From contig CM045991.1 of assembly GCA_025175895.1 (NCBI GenBank), positions 86,601,174 through 86,665,173 of the forward strand: a stretch of 64,000 nt of DNA, read 5' to 3'. Made by a program: the position numbers and the translations under genes. The notes beneath the pieces were generated by a model that worked only from the letters and a program-made list of their open reading frames with translations, did no database searches and was not told the origin of the DNA. Positions 35,207-45,417 of this stretch are shown here, in pieces. Position 1 is the stretch's first letter. Every line of letters starts with the position of its first letter. Source of the DNA: Wurfbainia villosa (taxonomy: Eukaryota > Streptophyta > Magnoliopsida > Zingiberales > Zingiberaceae).

Positions 35207-35683
35207 AGCTCGTGATGGAGGAAAAAGAAATCGATTCTTGAGGGCTATTGGGGCGATTTGTTGGTGCAAATCAGGTCTCCAAGTGCAAGCAAGCAACCAA
35301 GCATTCAAGCAATCAAAACAAGTGTTGTAAAGTCTTTTCTTTACTTGTATTTCATATTTACATTGTGTATTGCTTGTATTTCGTTCTTACTGTTGTAAGA
35401 TCTATTGTAAGGGGTTTCTCCGCCTCCGACTTGTGTCGAGAAGGAGTGTTTATCATTAGTGAGTGCGTGTGCATCACTAGGGATCTTTAGAGCTCGATCC
35501 GTGGAGTAGGAACCGTTCGGTTCCAAACCACGTTATATCATTGTGTTAGCTTGTTGTCTATTTCGTTATTGCTTTTATTACTTCTATTTCCGCTGCGCAC
35601 TAACGAAATTGTAGACACAAACGCGATCGAATTCTATCTACGCTATTCACCCCCCTCTAGCTTCCATTCCAAGGGTCCTAACA

Positions 35684-35698
35684 AGTGGTATCAGAGCC
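35684..35698 (+). other. P primer-binding site
   Basis: AGTGGTATCAGAGCC directly after the LTR is a standard copia-type initiator tRNA-Met primer site. Confidence 0.85.
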
Positions 35699-35755
35699 CG
35701 GGGCTCTTCTACGGATTAACAACCGGGAGCTAAGGCAAAAGGCTAGAGGGTGAAG

Positions 35756-37378
35756 ATGGAATTCCAAGACAAGCTTGGATGGGAAATCAACACTCCACCT
35801 CCATATGATCCAGAAGATTTTCCGGCATGGAGAGCAAGAATGGAAACATTCTTGATGATGAACATAGAGGATTGGTTCATCCTCATTGAAGGTCTTGAAC
35901 CCCCTAGGGATAAGAAGGGGAATGTCCTAAAATTGAAAAAGTGGACCCAAGAGCAACGCCAAAAGCTCAAGACCGAAGTTAAGGTAACAAAACTTTTGGA
36001 AGATTTAATCCCTAATGATGTTTTGTGCAAGCTAGGGGATTACATGTATGCTAAGGAGCTATGGAGAAAACTGGCAAGATACCATGAGGAGAGTTCATCC
36101 TCAAGTGAAAGTGAGGAATCGGAAGTTGAGATGGAGTCAACTTCCGAATCGGAGAAAGAAGAAGTAGAAGAGGTGGAAGAAGCATTTATTCCTAGGATTG
36201 AGGAAGAGAGACCATCCTCTACACCGGAGCAACCTCAAGAAGAGCTCTCAACATCCGATCAAGATGAGGAAGCTCAAAATTCAACTCCGGCACCTACCAC
36301 CACCCTAGGTAACTCAAACACCTTATTTTCAAATAAAAATCATATTATGTGCTTTGAGTGTAGGGAGTATGGGCATTACAAGAGCAAATGCCCAAAGAGG
36401 ATCAAGAAAGCTCCTCCGGCGCCTAAAAGTCAACAAAAGTCAACGGACGCCGGTTCTCCAAGACAAAAGAGCAAGGAGCATGTCATTTGCTTCAAATGCC
36501 GACTACCGGGTCATTATCGGAGTCAATGCCCAAAGAAGAAGAAGAAGGGGCAAAGGGGAGCATCACAAGTAAGGGGAGCCACTAAGGCAAACCCTAAGGT
36601 ATATTTAAATAATGCTCCGTCTAATTTAAAGCATGCTAGAACTAATTTTAGCAATTGTGGTATGTATCATAAAGAGCATGCTAGAAATAACAAACATATG
36701 TGTTTAGGAGCTAAGAATGTTCACCTTAAGAATAAGGAGAAATTTGGGACTAATGTCCCTAGAAAAACAATACCTAAGAAATCTATTAAGAAAATCTAAG
36801 AACATCTAGGTTTTAATCCAAAATGGACTAGGGATTCACCAAGAAAGTCCAATGCCCAAGATTTAAATAAAAATTCTAAAATTGGGCAATTAGAATTAGA
36901 GAACCAAGCCTTGAGGTCAAGGCTTGAGAAATTGGAAAAGACCCTAAACAAGATACAAAATCAATTTCAAGGGTCAAATTGTCAAACTCTAGGATCTAAG
37001 AGTCAGAAGTCAACCAAGGGAAAGAATGGTTTGGGTCACAAACCTAAGTCCAAGGTGACTTACCATAGTGTTCCATTCGACTATGGGACACTAACTAGGT
37101 CTAGGAAGACCAAGGTCAATGGGGAAGTCATTCCTAGAGTTGACCAAGGTTTGTGCCTATTGGCCATGGTTTCGAAGAAACCTAGGATGGCCACTAATAA
37201 GGTTGTTAGGTAGGCAATCCCTAAGGTTAACCTAGGCAAGACCAAAATGACCAAGGCTAATAAGCCTAGGAGGGTCATTAGGAAGGTATCTAGGGAGGTT
37301 ATCCCTAAGGAATATCTAATTAACCCTAGGAGCTCAAATCGATTTTGGGTCCCTAAGAGTGTGATTGATTCACGCTAA
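35756..37378 (+). pseudogene. Gamma Gag of element P (two in-frame stops)
   Basis: From ATG 35756 the frame encodes a copia-type Gag N-terminal domain (about residues 15-120), an acidic E/S-rich linker, and two intact zinc knuckles, CFECREYGHYKSKC and CFKCRLPGHYRSQC. A basic region and a coiled coil (36890-36960) follow, then a tail with repeated (R/S)REVIP motifs. TAA at 36797 and TAG at 37211 interrupt an otherwise single frame ending at 37376-37378; both sit where relatives have GAA or GAG. The two intact knuckles would bind element RNA. The stops would yield a shortened Gag that keeps both knuckles. Confidence 0.88.
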
Positions 37379-38220
37379 GATGGGTTTAGGGTGTGCCAAC
37401 CTTGATTGGATGGGTAGTTAACTCAACCATGATAAAGGTGGCACTTTAGGTTACTTTCAAGGTTATGGTTACCTTGGAAATATCCTTGAGCCTTAATTTT
37501 AAAGAAGTTTAGGTTGTGTCAATATATATCTTGAAAACATGAAAATCAATAAAATTGACACGATCTAGATTTAGAGGTCATAGTGTGTACCTTTGATTAT
37601 TGGCACACTTTGGAAGGTCATGTATCAAGAAATGTGTGGTTAAGATGTAAAAGTAACATCTAGAGTGATACTCAAGTGCCACACAACTTGATGTCTTGTA
37701 TTCACCATGCTTCATATGTTTTACCATATGTTTGCATGGAAGGAATGTCTAGGATAGATTACATCTCACAAAACAAGTCTTTTACCTTGATTGTGTATTT
37801 CAACACTTAGAAAGGGTGAGATGTTAGGTTTTGGAAATCATTGAATGTTAATGTTTGCAAAAATGAAATAAAACATTAAAATACATTAACAAATACATGA
37901 ATAAAAGTATAACATCAATACATTCGATATACAAGATCTAACGTGATAAAATGGAAATCGCGATACGATCGGCCATCGATCGAGTGCTAGCTCCATGACT
38001 CGGATCGAACATCGATCGATCGATGAGGTCCATCATCGATCGATGGTACATTCACCGAGGAAGGCCCATCATCGAGTGCTCGACGAGCGGTCGAGTGATG
38101 TGCACATCATCCGATCGATGGGCAACATCGGTCGATTGATGCTCACCGTAGCACATTACGGAAGGTTCGACGATCGATTGCCGAGCCGGATCGCCGATCG
38201 CCGGCTCGGTAAACCCGATA
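37379..38220 (+). other. P spacer between Gag and ORFX
   Basis: Non-coding. The first part, to about 37890, matches M2 in reverse (46500-47080) and the region after Gag in N. The second part (37960-38200) is dense in GATCGATC and CATCGATCGATGG palindromes. Confidence 0.7.
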
Positions 38221-38231
38221 ATAAACCGCCA

Positions 38232-38574
38232 TCAGTCGACTGATGCTCCACATCAGTCGACTGAATCGCGTTTTTAAAACGCGAACCGCTAGGGTTCGGC
38301 GTCTTCACGCGACGAACTCTTTCTTCTTCCTTCGGTCTCCGATCGCCGTCTCCCTCTCCGACCAACTCTTCCGGCCGTGCCAACCTTCCAAAGTCCTAGG
38401 TTTGATAAACAAGCCTCTCCTCTTCCATCTTTGACCTATCTTGGAGCCCTAGTTCGTGCGATTTAGGGTTTATTTCTCTTGTTCCGTTTAGGTTTCCGGC
38501 ATCTGAAGCTTTCCAGTGACTTTTCCGGCGATCCTCAGCAACATTTGAGCCTTCCCTCCGGCACACACATTCAA
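38232..38574 (+). promoter_or_regulatory. Internal promoter and 5' UTR candidate of ORFX (P)
   Basis: Two CAGTCGACTG palindromes (38232-38265) precede a weak TATA-like TTTTTAAAAC (38271-38280). A conserved GAACCGCTAGGGTTCGGCGT follows, then a CT-rich stretch typical of plant 5' UTRs. In M2 the same order holds, with a better box, TTTTATAATG. The layout repeats that of the LTR promoter. Confidence 0.55.
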
Positions 38575-39498
38575 ATGGCGCCTAAGTAACGATTTTTCTT
38601 TCCGAGCCCTAATTTTCATTTCCATTACAATTAAGGTTTATCTAATCGTGTATTGTTGCCATTGCATGTCATATCATCACATTGCATTCATAATAGGAGA
38701 GCCCGTAGGAATGATCCACCCGAGAGTGAATCTCGATTGTACCAACCTATGTTGGTTAGGTACATCGATAGGAACTTTTTCAATAGGCATTGTAGTGACG
38801 TTATGGAATTAATTGCATACTACAATCTGATGAAAATCGTCTTGTGCACGCATCCAATTAATGATGACCTTATTAAGGAATTCTATCAAAACCTTAAAAA
38901 GGTGGATGACGGCCCTACATACACTACTCGCGTTGTAAAACGCGAGTTAGAGTTCACTCCTGCGATACTGCAGGAGTTTCTCGAGTGTAGGCCTTCAGAT
39001 AACACCTTTATCTTTTACCCTACCATGGACTTTCCTCTACCTGAGCCTTTTGATCATATCTCTATGGAGTCCATGCATGAGCATATCTTTGGTTATCCTC
39101 GTCCACTGGCCCAGAATCTATTTCCTATCACCGAGTTATCTGCACCTGACAATGTCCTCTACAAGGTCATTGTTGGGTGTTTTCTGCCCATTGTCACTCG
39201 GGGTCTGGCCAAGATTCGGCCTCCCCATCTCTTTCTTCTATATGCCATGCGTCATCAGTTAGACATAAACTTTGCATTGAACATTTTCCACTGCATTGTG
39301 CACTTCACTTCCCCTGTACAAGGGAAAGTGCATATGTCATTTGGTCATATCATCACAGCATGGCTCGACTCCGTAGGCGTCAACATCCATAGGGGCTCTC
39401 TGCGACAGCTATCGGAGGTGTACGACTGTATATCAGTTCGTAACTTCTCATTAGCGAAGCTACGGATGGGCGCTAGACAGATGGAGTTGGCGCCATGA
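38575..39498 (+). CDS. ORFX of element P, PF20167-like accessory protein (spliced)
   Basis: Exon 1 (38575-38585) begins ATGGCGCCTAA. A GT-AG intron (38586-38696) follows, and exon 2 starts at 38697, giving MAPKRARRNDP, a basic nuclear-signal-like start. The body of about 260 residues has patterns such as LIKEFYQNL, ILQEFLECRP, PPHLFLLYAM and FGHIITAWLDSVGVNI. These resemble the plant 'putative plant transposon protein' family (PF20167). The assignment comes from remembered patterns and was not searched. The frame meets TGA at 39496-39498; a tail continues in another frame. Function unknown; the basic start and transposon context suggest a nuclear or nucleic-acid role. It lies in the same sense as Gag, in an element lacking pol. 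Confidence 0.72.
38586..38696 (+). other. ORFX intron (P)
   Basis: The 111-base intron has a GTAACG donor and a TAATAG acceptor. It splits the fourth codon after two bases. The M2 copy has a 104-base intron at the same codon and phase, and both restore a continuous frame with closely similar N-termini. Confidence 0.72.
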
Positions 39499-39833
39499 CC
39501 ACCACCAGCGCCGAGGCGGCCTCCTCCGCCACCTAGAGCGGCGACAGGACCACGAGGATGCACGAGACCAGCGATGAGGATGACGGATCGGCGGACACAT
39601 CGTGGGTCCATCCATCGTCGTGGCCTACCGAGTCATTTCAGGACTATCGGCGATCGGTGGACTCTAGGTGTCCGAGAGATCTTGGCGAGCCGGGCATCCT
39701 TGCGCCGCGTCTCGATAGGATGGAGGAGTCCCAGGGCCGCATAGAGCAGCATCAGCTCGATATGCTAGAGATGATGCGGGCCTGGACTCTGAGTCAGCAG
39801 CCTCCTCCGCCGCCACCTCCTGCGGACGATTAG
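39499..39833 (+). pseudogene. ORFX C-terminal tail in P (out of frame)
   Basis: After a proline-rich stretch, a frame (clear from 39558) encodes an acidic segment, a short coiled coil with RMEESQGRIEQHQLDMLEMM, and a run of seven prolines ending at TAG 39831-39833. M2 has the same ending (RMEERQSRMEQ...EMMRTWTLNQQ plus six prolines). Together with 38575-39498 it would make a protein of about 380 residues, so P carries a stop and a frameshift. Confidence 0.65.
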
Positions 39834-41453
39834 AGGATATTAGATTTTTTTGTGGTTGTCAATTTTTGTAGTGAGATTGAGCATAGCCAATCTCCATTTT
39901 GAATGTAAAAGACAAATTTTAAGTTAAATGAAATCTTGTTTCTGAAAAATCTTGTGTGTATGAATGAATATTTGTATAATTGTATTGCTATCATATACCA
40001 TGTCATGACATTGTTTAGGGTTACCTTAGATGTCATGTGTTCTTAGATTTCATATTATGCCATGACATCATGATTATGAGCATGTGTTTATCTATATCAT
40101 CTCTAATGCCATAATCGCTCATGCATTTAAGATATTTTGATTAAAATTGATTTAAGGACTATGGCATGACTTGGAGTCCCATTTATAAGGGAATCAAGTA
40201 GGGTTGCCTTCGAAAAATGCATGAAACCCTAGTTTAGAGAAAATAAAACCCACATCTCACATCTAATTGACATGTATGTGTATTTATACACCATAGATGC
40301 ATGTGAGATGCTAGGATATGAGTTAAGTTCAAGGTGTATAGTTTTTGCATCTAGATGAACTAAAACTCATCCAATTCCATTGTGGATCATTGGGAGAGCT
40401 TGTGTACAAGTCACGTACATAGAGCCCAAGGAATATGATCCAAGATAAGGTTTTGAAAACATTTTAAAATCATTTTGAAAAACCTTGGTGAAGTCTATCT
40501 TTTGATAGCAATCACCATTGATGAAGTTGATACAAAGTAGGGCCAAAACATTGAAAATTTCAATGGTTTTGAACTTTGTACCAATTTCACTATTTAATGG
40601 GTAAATTAATTTTCAAACATTTTTCACCCATTGTATTAGTCATAAGTATTATACGTATCAAATTTCGTGATTTTTCGATATACGTATAATTAGTTATGAT
40701 TTTTCAAAACTCATTTCTGATAACTGAAAATCGATTTTAGTTATCGATTGACGCCTCGGTGGCGATCGGTGATGAGGTTCCAATGATGATTTCTGAATCA
40801 CTTTCATTGTAGCGATTTCGGGGGTAAACAAGGTTGTTTAACCCGATTTCAGCTACGGTTATGGTCCCTAATCACTCCTAACCCTAGGATATGCTTTGGG
40901 AAGCATTATAAAGGGTGTAAATCCATTGGATATGGATTAGGAGAAGTATTTTGGGTTTGTATCAATTTTAAGGTGTTGGAAAGTTCAATGTTGAATTTCT
41001 AACCTTAATTTTGATGGTTTAGAGTTCCTATTGGCTTAGGGACTTCCCAAGGACATTGTTGGTGCAATGGTCAAGGGGGAGCAAGCCTTTAGGGGAAGGA
41101 ATTCATCATGGGATGATGAATGGTATTTTTTCCTTATGGAAAGGAACAATGAGTTTTTGTGATACCCAATTTGGAAATTGGGAGAGTGAATAGGATTGCC
41201 TCTCTTGAGTGATATGGGACTTATCACTAGGAAGATGGTAGACATCCTAGATATTTTTAGACCAAGGGAGAGATTGTAAGATCTCATTGGGACATGAGAC
41301 ATTGACCTCCTTGGAGAGAAGACCTTTTTTGATGTTAGTCAAAAAGGGGGAGAATGTTTGAGGAGAACATTTGTAGAGTATTTACCAATTTTGGAAAATT
41401 TGTAAGGAATTTGAGTTAGTGTCACGATTGTTGTTTGGTTTTTGTCAAACATC
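39834..41453 (+). other. P 3' non-coding region
   Basis: It contains ATGTCATGACAT-like palindromes (39998-40075), the double hairpin (40487-40584), and a terminal part conserved with N, M1 and M2 up to the polypurine tract. No gene is seen. Confidence 0.75.
40487..40584 (+). other. Conserved double hairpin of gamma elements (P)
   Basis: Hairpin 1 (40487-40516) is identical to that of N and M2. Hairpin 2 (40527-40584) pairs TTGATACAAAG with CTTTGTACCAA and has an inner AACATTGAAA / TTTCAATGGTT pairing. The pair lies about 940 bases before the polypurine tract. Confidence 0.7.
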
Positions 41454-41467
41454 AAAAAGGGGGAGAT
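41454..41467 (+). other. P polypurine tract
   Basis: AAAAAGGGGGAGAT immediately precedes the 3' LTR, identical to that of N. Confidence 0.82.
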
Positions 41468-42756
41468 TGTTGGTGCAATCGGCCCAGGTCACGATTGACC
41501 AGGACTCGAGTTTGGCTCGAGTGATGTGTTGATGTGTTTTGATGTTTCGACAAAAACATATGACAATATAATTGTCAAGGAAAAGTCCAAGCGTGGGTCT
41601 TGGCAAATGGAAAGTCCAACATGAGTTAGCAAGGAAAGTCCAAGCATGGTCTTGGCATGGAAAGTCTAACATGGGTTAGCATTTGAAGTCCAAGGGGTTT
41701 AATATTGGCGGCGTAAAGTCCAAGCGGAGTCTTGGCGGCGTAAGTCCAATGTGCCTTGGCGGTGTAGACACCGTTAGCATGACATAGCCGACGGAAGCAC
41801 CTGAAGGCTAGTGCGATGGATGAACAAGTCATGGATGACTTGGAGGGATCCGAGAGGCGTGAGGCTAATGGAGGTGACTAGAAGGCTTAGGTCTAGGCTA
41901 AGGGTGGTCTAGCAAGTATGGGGGAACCATACTTGAGTTAAAACCTCATGTTTGGACCGAGTCAACTAGGGTTTATTGCGGGTTATAGCCTAGCATGCCA
42001 TAGGTTAGGCGATCGGTCGATGGATCGAGCGATGATCGATCGTGTGATCACCGATCGTGGTGCTCGAGAATCGGCCACGAATCGGAGTCGAGACTGACCG
42101 TCGAGTGAGGACTCCATCAGTCGACTGATGGTCACAATCAGTCGACTGATGGTAGTTTCGTTGGACTTATCCAACGTGGAACTAGCCGTTGTCTCACGAC
42201 AACAGTGGCATCAGTCGACTGATGGTCCCGATCAGTCGACTGATAGACTTTTTCCAACACAAGTTGAAGCTATATATGGAGCTCGTGATGGAGGAAAAAG
42301 AAATCGGTTCTTGAGGGCTATTGGGGCGATTTGTTGGTGCAAATCAGGTCTCCAAGTGCAAGCAAGCAACCAAGCATTCAAGCAATCAAAACAAGTGTTG
42401 TAAAGTCTTTTCTTTACTTGTATTTCATATTTACATTGTGTATTGCTTGTATTTCGTTCTTACTGTTGTAAGATCTATTGTAAGGGGTTTCTCCGCCTCC
42501 GACTTGTGTCGAGAAGGAGTGTTTATCATTAGTGAGTGCGTGTGCATCACTAGGGCTCTTTAGAGCTCGATCCGTGGAGTAGGAACCGTGCGGTTCCGAA
42601 CCACGTTATATCATTGTGTTAGCTTGTTGTCTATTTCGTTATTGCTTTTATTACTTCTATTTCCGCTGCGCACTAACGAAATTGTAGACACAAACGCGAT
42701 CAAATTCTATCTACGCTATTCACCCCCCTCTAGCTTCCATTCCAAGGGTCCTAACA
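41468..42756 (+). mobile_element. P 3' LTR
   Basis: It is 1289 bases long, starts TGTTGGTGCAATCGG and ends GGTCCTAACA, followed by ACAAT (42757-42761). It is highly similar to the 5' LTR except for a few block deletions, so the insertion is comparatively recent within this nest. Confidence 0.92.
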
Positions 42757-43009
42757 ACAATGTCCTTGGGAAGTCCCTAAGCCAATAGGAACTTTAAACC
42801 ATCAAAATTAAGGGCTAAAGTTCAACATTGAACTTTTCTTCACCTTAAAAATGATACAAACCCTAAACAACTCTCCTAATCCATATTCAATGGATTTTTC
42901 ACCCTTTCTAATGCTTCCCAAAATATATCCTAGGATTAGGAGTGGTTAGGGAACCTTACCATAGCTGAAATGGGGTTAAACACCCTTGTTTTCGGCATAA
43001 GCGATCAAG

Positions 43010-43235
43010 CGCTTGAAATAAAAGTATCGTGCCCATCGATCGTCGGCACCAAGCGGCGATTGGTGATAAGCTGCGCCAGTAGTTACGCGGCGATTTACGC
43101 TGGCGATTTACGAGCGATACGCCGTGTAATGCCCAGGCGATTTTCGAGCGGTTTTGCCACGAGCGATTTTCTAAAGCGGTTTTATCGCCCGAGGCGGTTT
43201 CGCCGAAGTTGCCACCAAGGCAGCTGTCGCCCCAT
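43010..43235. repeat. GC-rich GGCGATTT / GAGCGGTTT repeats in M2
   Basis: Degenerate 20-odd-base units around GGCGATTTACG and GAGCGGTTTTG recur about six times. P has only a short, simpler sequence at the same position (about 40740-40835), so the block expanded in M2 or shrank in P. One open frame through it looks incidental. Confidence 0.5.
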
Positions 43236-43429
43236 CAATCGACTGCCAAACAGTGCAGTCGATTGATAACTGAAAACACAATTTTTCAGTTATCAGAAAT
43301 AGACTTTAAAAAAATCATAAGTAATTATACATAGCTTGAAAAATCATGAAATTTCATATGTATAATACTTATAACACATACAATTGGTGAAAAATATTGG
43401 AAAAATATTTTACCCATTAAAATAGGAGA

Positions 43430-43527
43430 TTGATACAAAGTTCAAAAAAATTGAAATTTTCAATGTTTTGGCCCTACTTTGTATCAACTTCATCAATGGT
43501 GATTGCTATCAAAAGATAGACTTCACC
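43430..43527 (-). other. Conserved double hairpin of gamma elements (M2)
   Basis: Hairpin 1 at 43498-43527 is identical to P and N. Hairpin 2 at 43430-43487 has a perfect TTGATACAAAGT / ACTTTGTATCAA stem, better paired than in P. Confidence 0.7.
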
Positions 43528-44205
43528 AAGGTTTTCTAAAGTGATTTTAAAATATTTTTGAAAACCTATTTTGAACCTTGGACTCTTGGCTAGATGTACA
43601 TGACTTGTACATTAGCTTTCCTCATGATTCATATTGATGATTGAGATAAGTTTAAGTTCATCTAGATGCACTAACTATGCACCTTGAACTTAACTTATTT
43701 TCCTAACATCTCATATGTATCTAAGATGAATTAAGCACACACAAAGTCAAAGTAATTGTGAGATGTGGGATTAGGGTTATTGTAGTCTCATGTATTTTCT
43801 AGGCAACTCTATTTGACTCCCTTATAGATGGGACTTCAAATCATGCCATAATCCTTAACTCAATTTTAATTAATGCATGAATGATCATGACATAGATGAT
43901 AGCAATAATTAAGCATGGCCAATGATCATGATGTCATGGCATATGATATAATCTAAAAACACATGACATTAGTCCTTAATCCTAAACATAATCATGACAT
44001 ATTAATGATAAATATAAGTATGATGTCATGGCATGTCAAATTTGTATACATAAACACATTAGCACACACATAATCAGAAAAAAACACATAATTTTTTATA
44101 AACAAAATATTTCATTCAAATATAACTTTAGTTTTTACAAGAAAAATGGAAGTCTGAATTTCTCAACCTCACTAAGAAACTAAAAATAGAATCCCTAAAC
44201 ATTCT

Positions 44206-44590
44206 CTAGATATCATCTCCTGCATATGGTGGAGGCGGAGGAGGCTGTTGGTTCAGCGTCCAGGTCCTCATCATCTCGTACATATCGATCTGACGCTGCT
44301 CCATCCTGCTCTGGCGCTCCTCCATCCTGTCGTGGCGCTCCTCCATCTGACTAAGCTGCTGACTCATGGAAGACTACCCCGATAAGATCTCTGCCAGTCG
44401 TGAGTCAATCGACTGCTGGTAGTCAACGAATCTGACCTCCAGCAGTGCAACATGATCTGAAAGACCTGCTGCTGGTGCATCTGCTGGCATATGGTCATTC
44501 TCATCAACAGCATCAGGCCCCTCATACTGTCTTGCAGGCTCTCCAGGCACTAGACGTGGCCCCCCATCTGTAGTTGTATACCACGGAAAG
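44206..44590 (-). pseudogene. ORFX C-terminal tail in M2 (out of frame)
   Basis: On the minus strand, beginning near 44585 in a frame shifted from ORFX, this encodes an acidic segment, then the coiled coil MEERHDRMEERQSRMEQ, then WTLNQQ and six prolines, ending at TAG 44206-44208. One in-frame TAG near 44375 breaks it. The match with the P tail shows that the tail is a real part of the protein. Confidence 0.65.
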
Positions 44591-45417
44591 TGCCCTCAAC
44601 GATCCCATGGATATGTTAATTCCTATGGACTCTAACCATGCAGTGATAATATGTCCAAAAGGCATATGAACTTTTCCTTGTATAGGGGATATGAAATGGA
44701 CAATGCAATGAAACATGTTCAATGCAATGTTCACATCTAACCTATGGCGCATGGCATACATGAGGAAGAGATGGGGAGGCCGAATCTTGGCCAGACCCTG
44801 AGTCACAATAGGAAGAAAGCACCCAACAATGACTTTGTAAAGCACATTGTCAGGTGCAGATAACTCACTGATGGGAAAGAGGTTCTGGGCTGGTGGGCGA
44901 GGATGGCGGAAGAGTTGCTCATGGATAGAATCTAATGAAATGTGATCAAATGGAGCAGGAATAGGTGCATCAAAGGTAGGATAAAAGATGAAGGTATCAT
45001 CTGATGATCTACACTCAAGGAACTCCTGCAATATATCAGGAGTGAACTCTAAGTCACGTTTTGCAACGCGAGTGGTGTAGGTAGGACCATCGTCTACCTT
45101 CCACAAGTTTTGGTAGAATTCCTTGAGGAGATCATCATTAATGGCATGAGTACACAAAGAGATCTTCATGAGCTGATAATGCATTAGGATCTCAATGATA
45201 TCGCTACAGTAGTGTCTAAAAAATTGGTTATCGATGTACCTAACCGACATTGGTTGGTACAAACGTGATCCACCCTCATTTGGGTCATTCCTACGCTGTC
45301 TTCTACATGATGAATGCAATGCAATGCAATGTAATGACACAAATACATGATTAGATCAAAATGTGGTGTAAAAGAAAATTAGGGTTTAAAGGGTATAGAG
45401 ATATACTTTGGTGCCAT
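44522..45417 (-). CDS. ORFX of element M2, PF20167-like accessory protein (spliced)
   Basis: Exon 1 (45417-45407) begins ATGGCACCAAA, the intron (45406-45303) is GT-AG, and exon 2 runs from 45302. The product starts MAPKRQRRNDP. About 260 residues align with P ORFX throughout (RLYQPM, LLKEFYQNL, ILQEFLECR, PPHLFLMYAMRH, FGHIITAWLESIGINI), with mostly conservative changes. The frame shifts near 44585 and runs into TGA at 44522-44524, while the real tail continues in another frame. The gene lies downstream of gag in the same sense, exactly as in P. Confidence 0.72.
45303..45406 (-). other. ORFX intron (M2)
   Basis: The 104-base intron has donor GTATAT and acceptor ATGTAG and interrupts the fourth codon after two bases, as in P. 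The 3' part ATTGCATTCAT is shared with P just before the acceptor. Confidence 0.72.

Larger units (their letters stand above)
34312..35683 (+). mobile_element. P 5' LTR
   Basis: It runs from TGTTGGTGCAATCGG to GGTCCTAACA, 1372 bases. U3 contains repeated GTCCAAG...CTTGGC units (34430-34650) and palindromes CAGTCGACTG (about 34850-35170). The TATA box is at 35198. The 3' LTR is shorter by 83 bases owing to loss of one U3 minisatellite segment and of a palindrome-bearing segment. Confidence 0.92.
34312..42756 (+). mobile_element. Gamma element P: complete gag-only LTR element with ORFX
   Basis: The 8445-base element has two LTRs, a tRNA-iMet primer site, a Gag gene, an accessory gene ORFX with its own promoter-like region, conserved hairpins and a polypurine tract. 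It has no pol. ACAAT is duplicated at both ends. It inserted into M2 in the opposite orientation. It is the best preserved gamma copy and the reference for the family. Confidence 0.93.
42762..44205 (-). mobile_element. M2 3' non-coding region
   Basis: It continues M2 after P. It holds a GC-rich degenerate repeat block (43010-43235), palindromes near 43237-43268, the double hairpin (43430-43527) and CATGACAT motifs (43870-44035). It is collinear in reverse with 39840-41080 of P. Confidence 0.78.

Noticed and set aside
38653..38697. Unspliced N-terminus of ORFX beginning upstream of 38697
   Set aside because: Those codons lie in the intron; they are not conserved with M2, whereas the spliced start is.
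38575..39833. ORFX as an envelope-like gene
   Set aside because: I see no signal peptide, transmembrane segment or furin-like site; the protein has a basic start and polyproline end instead.
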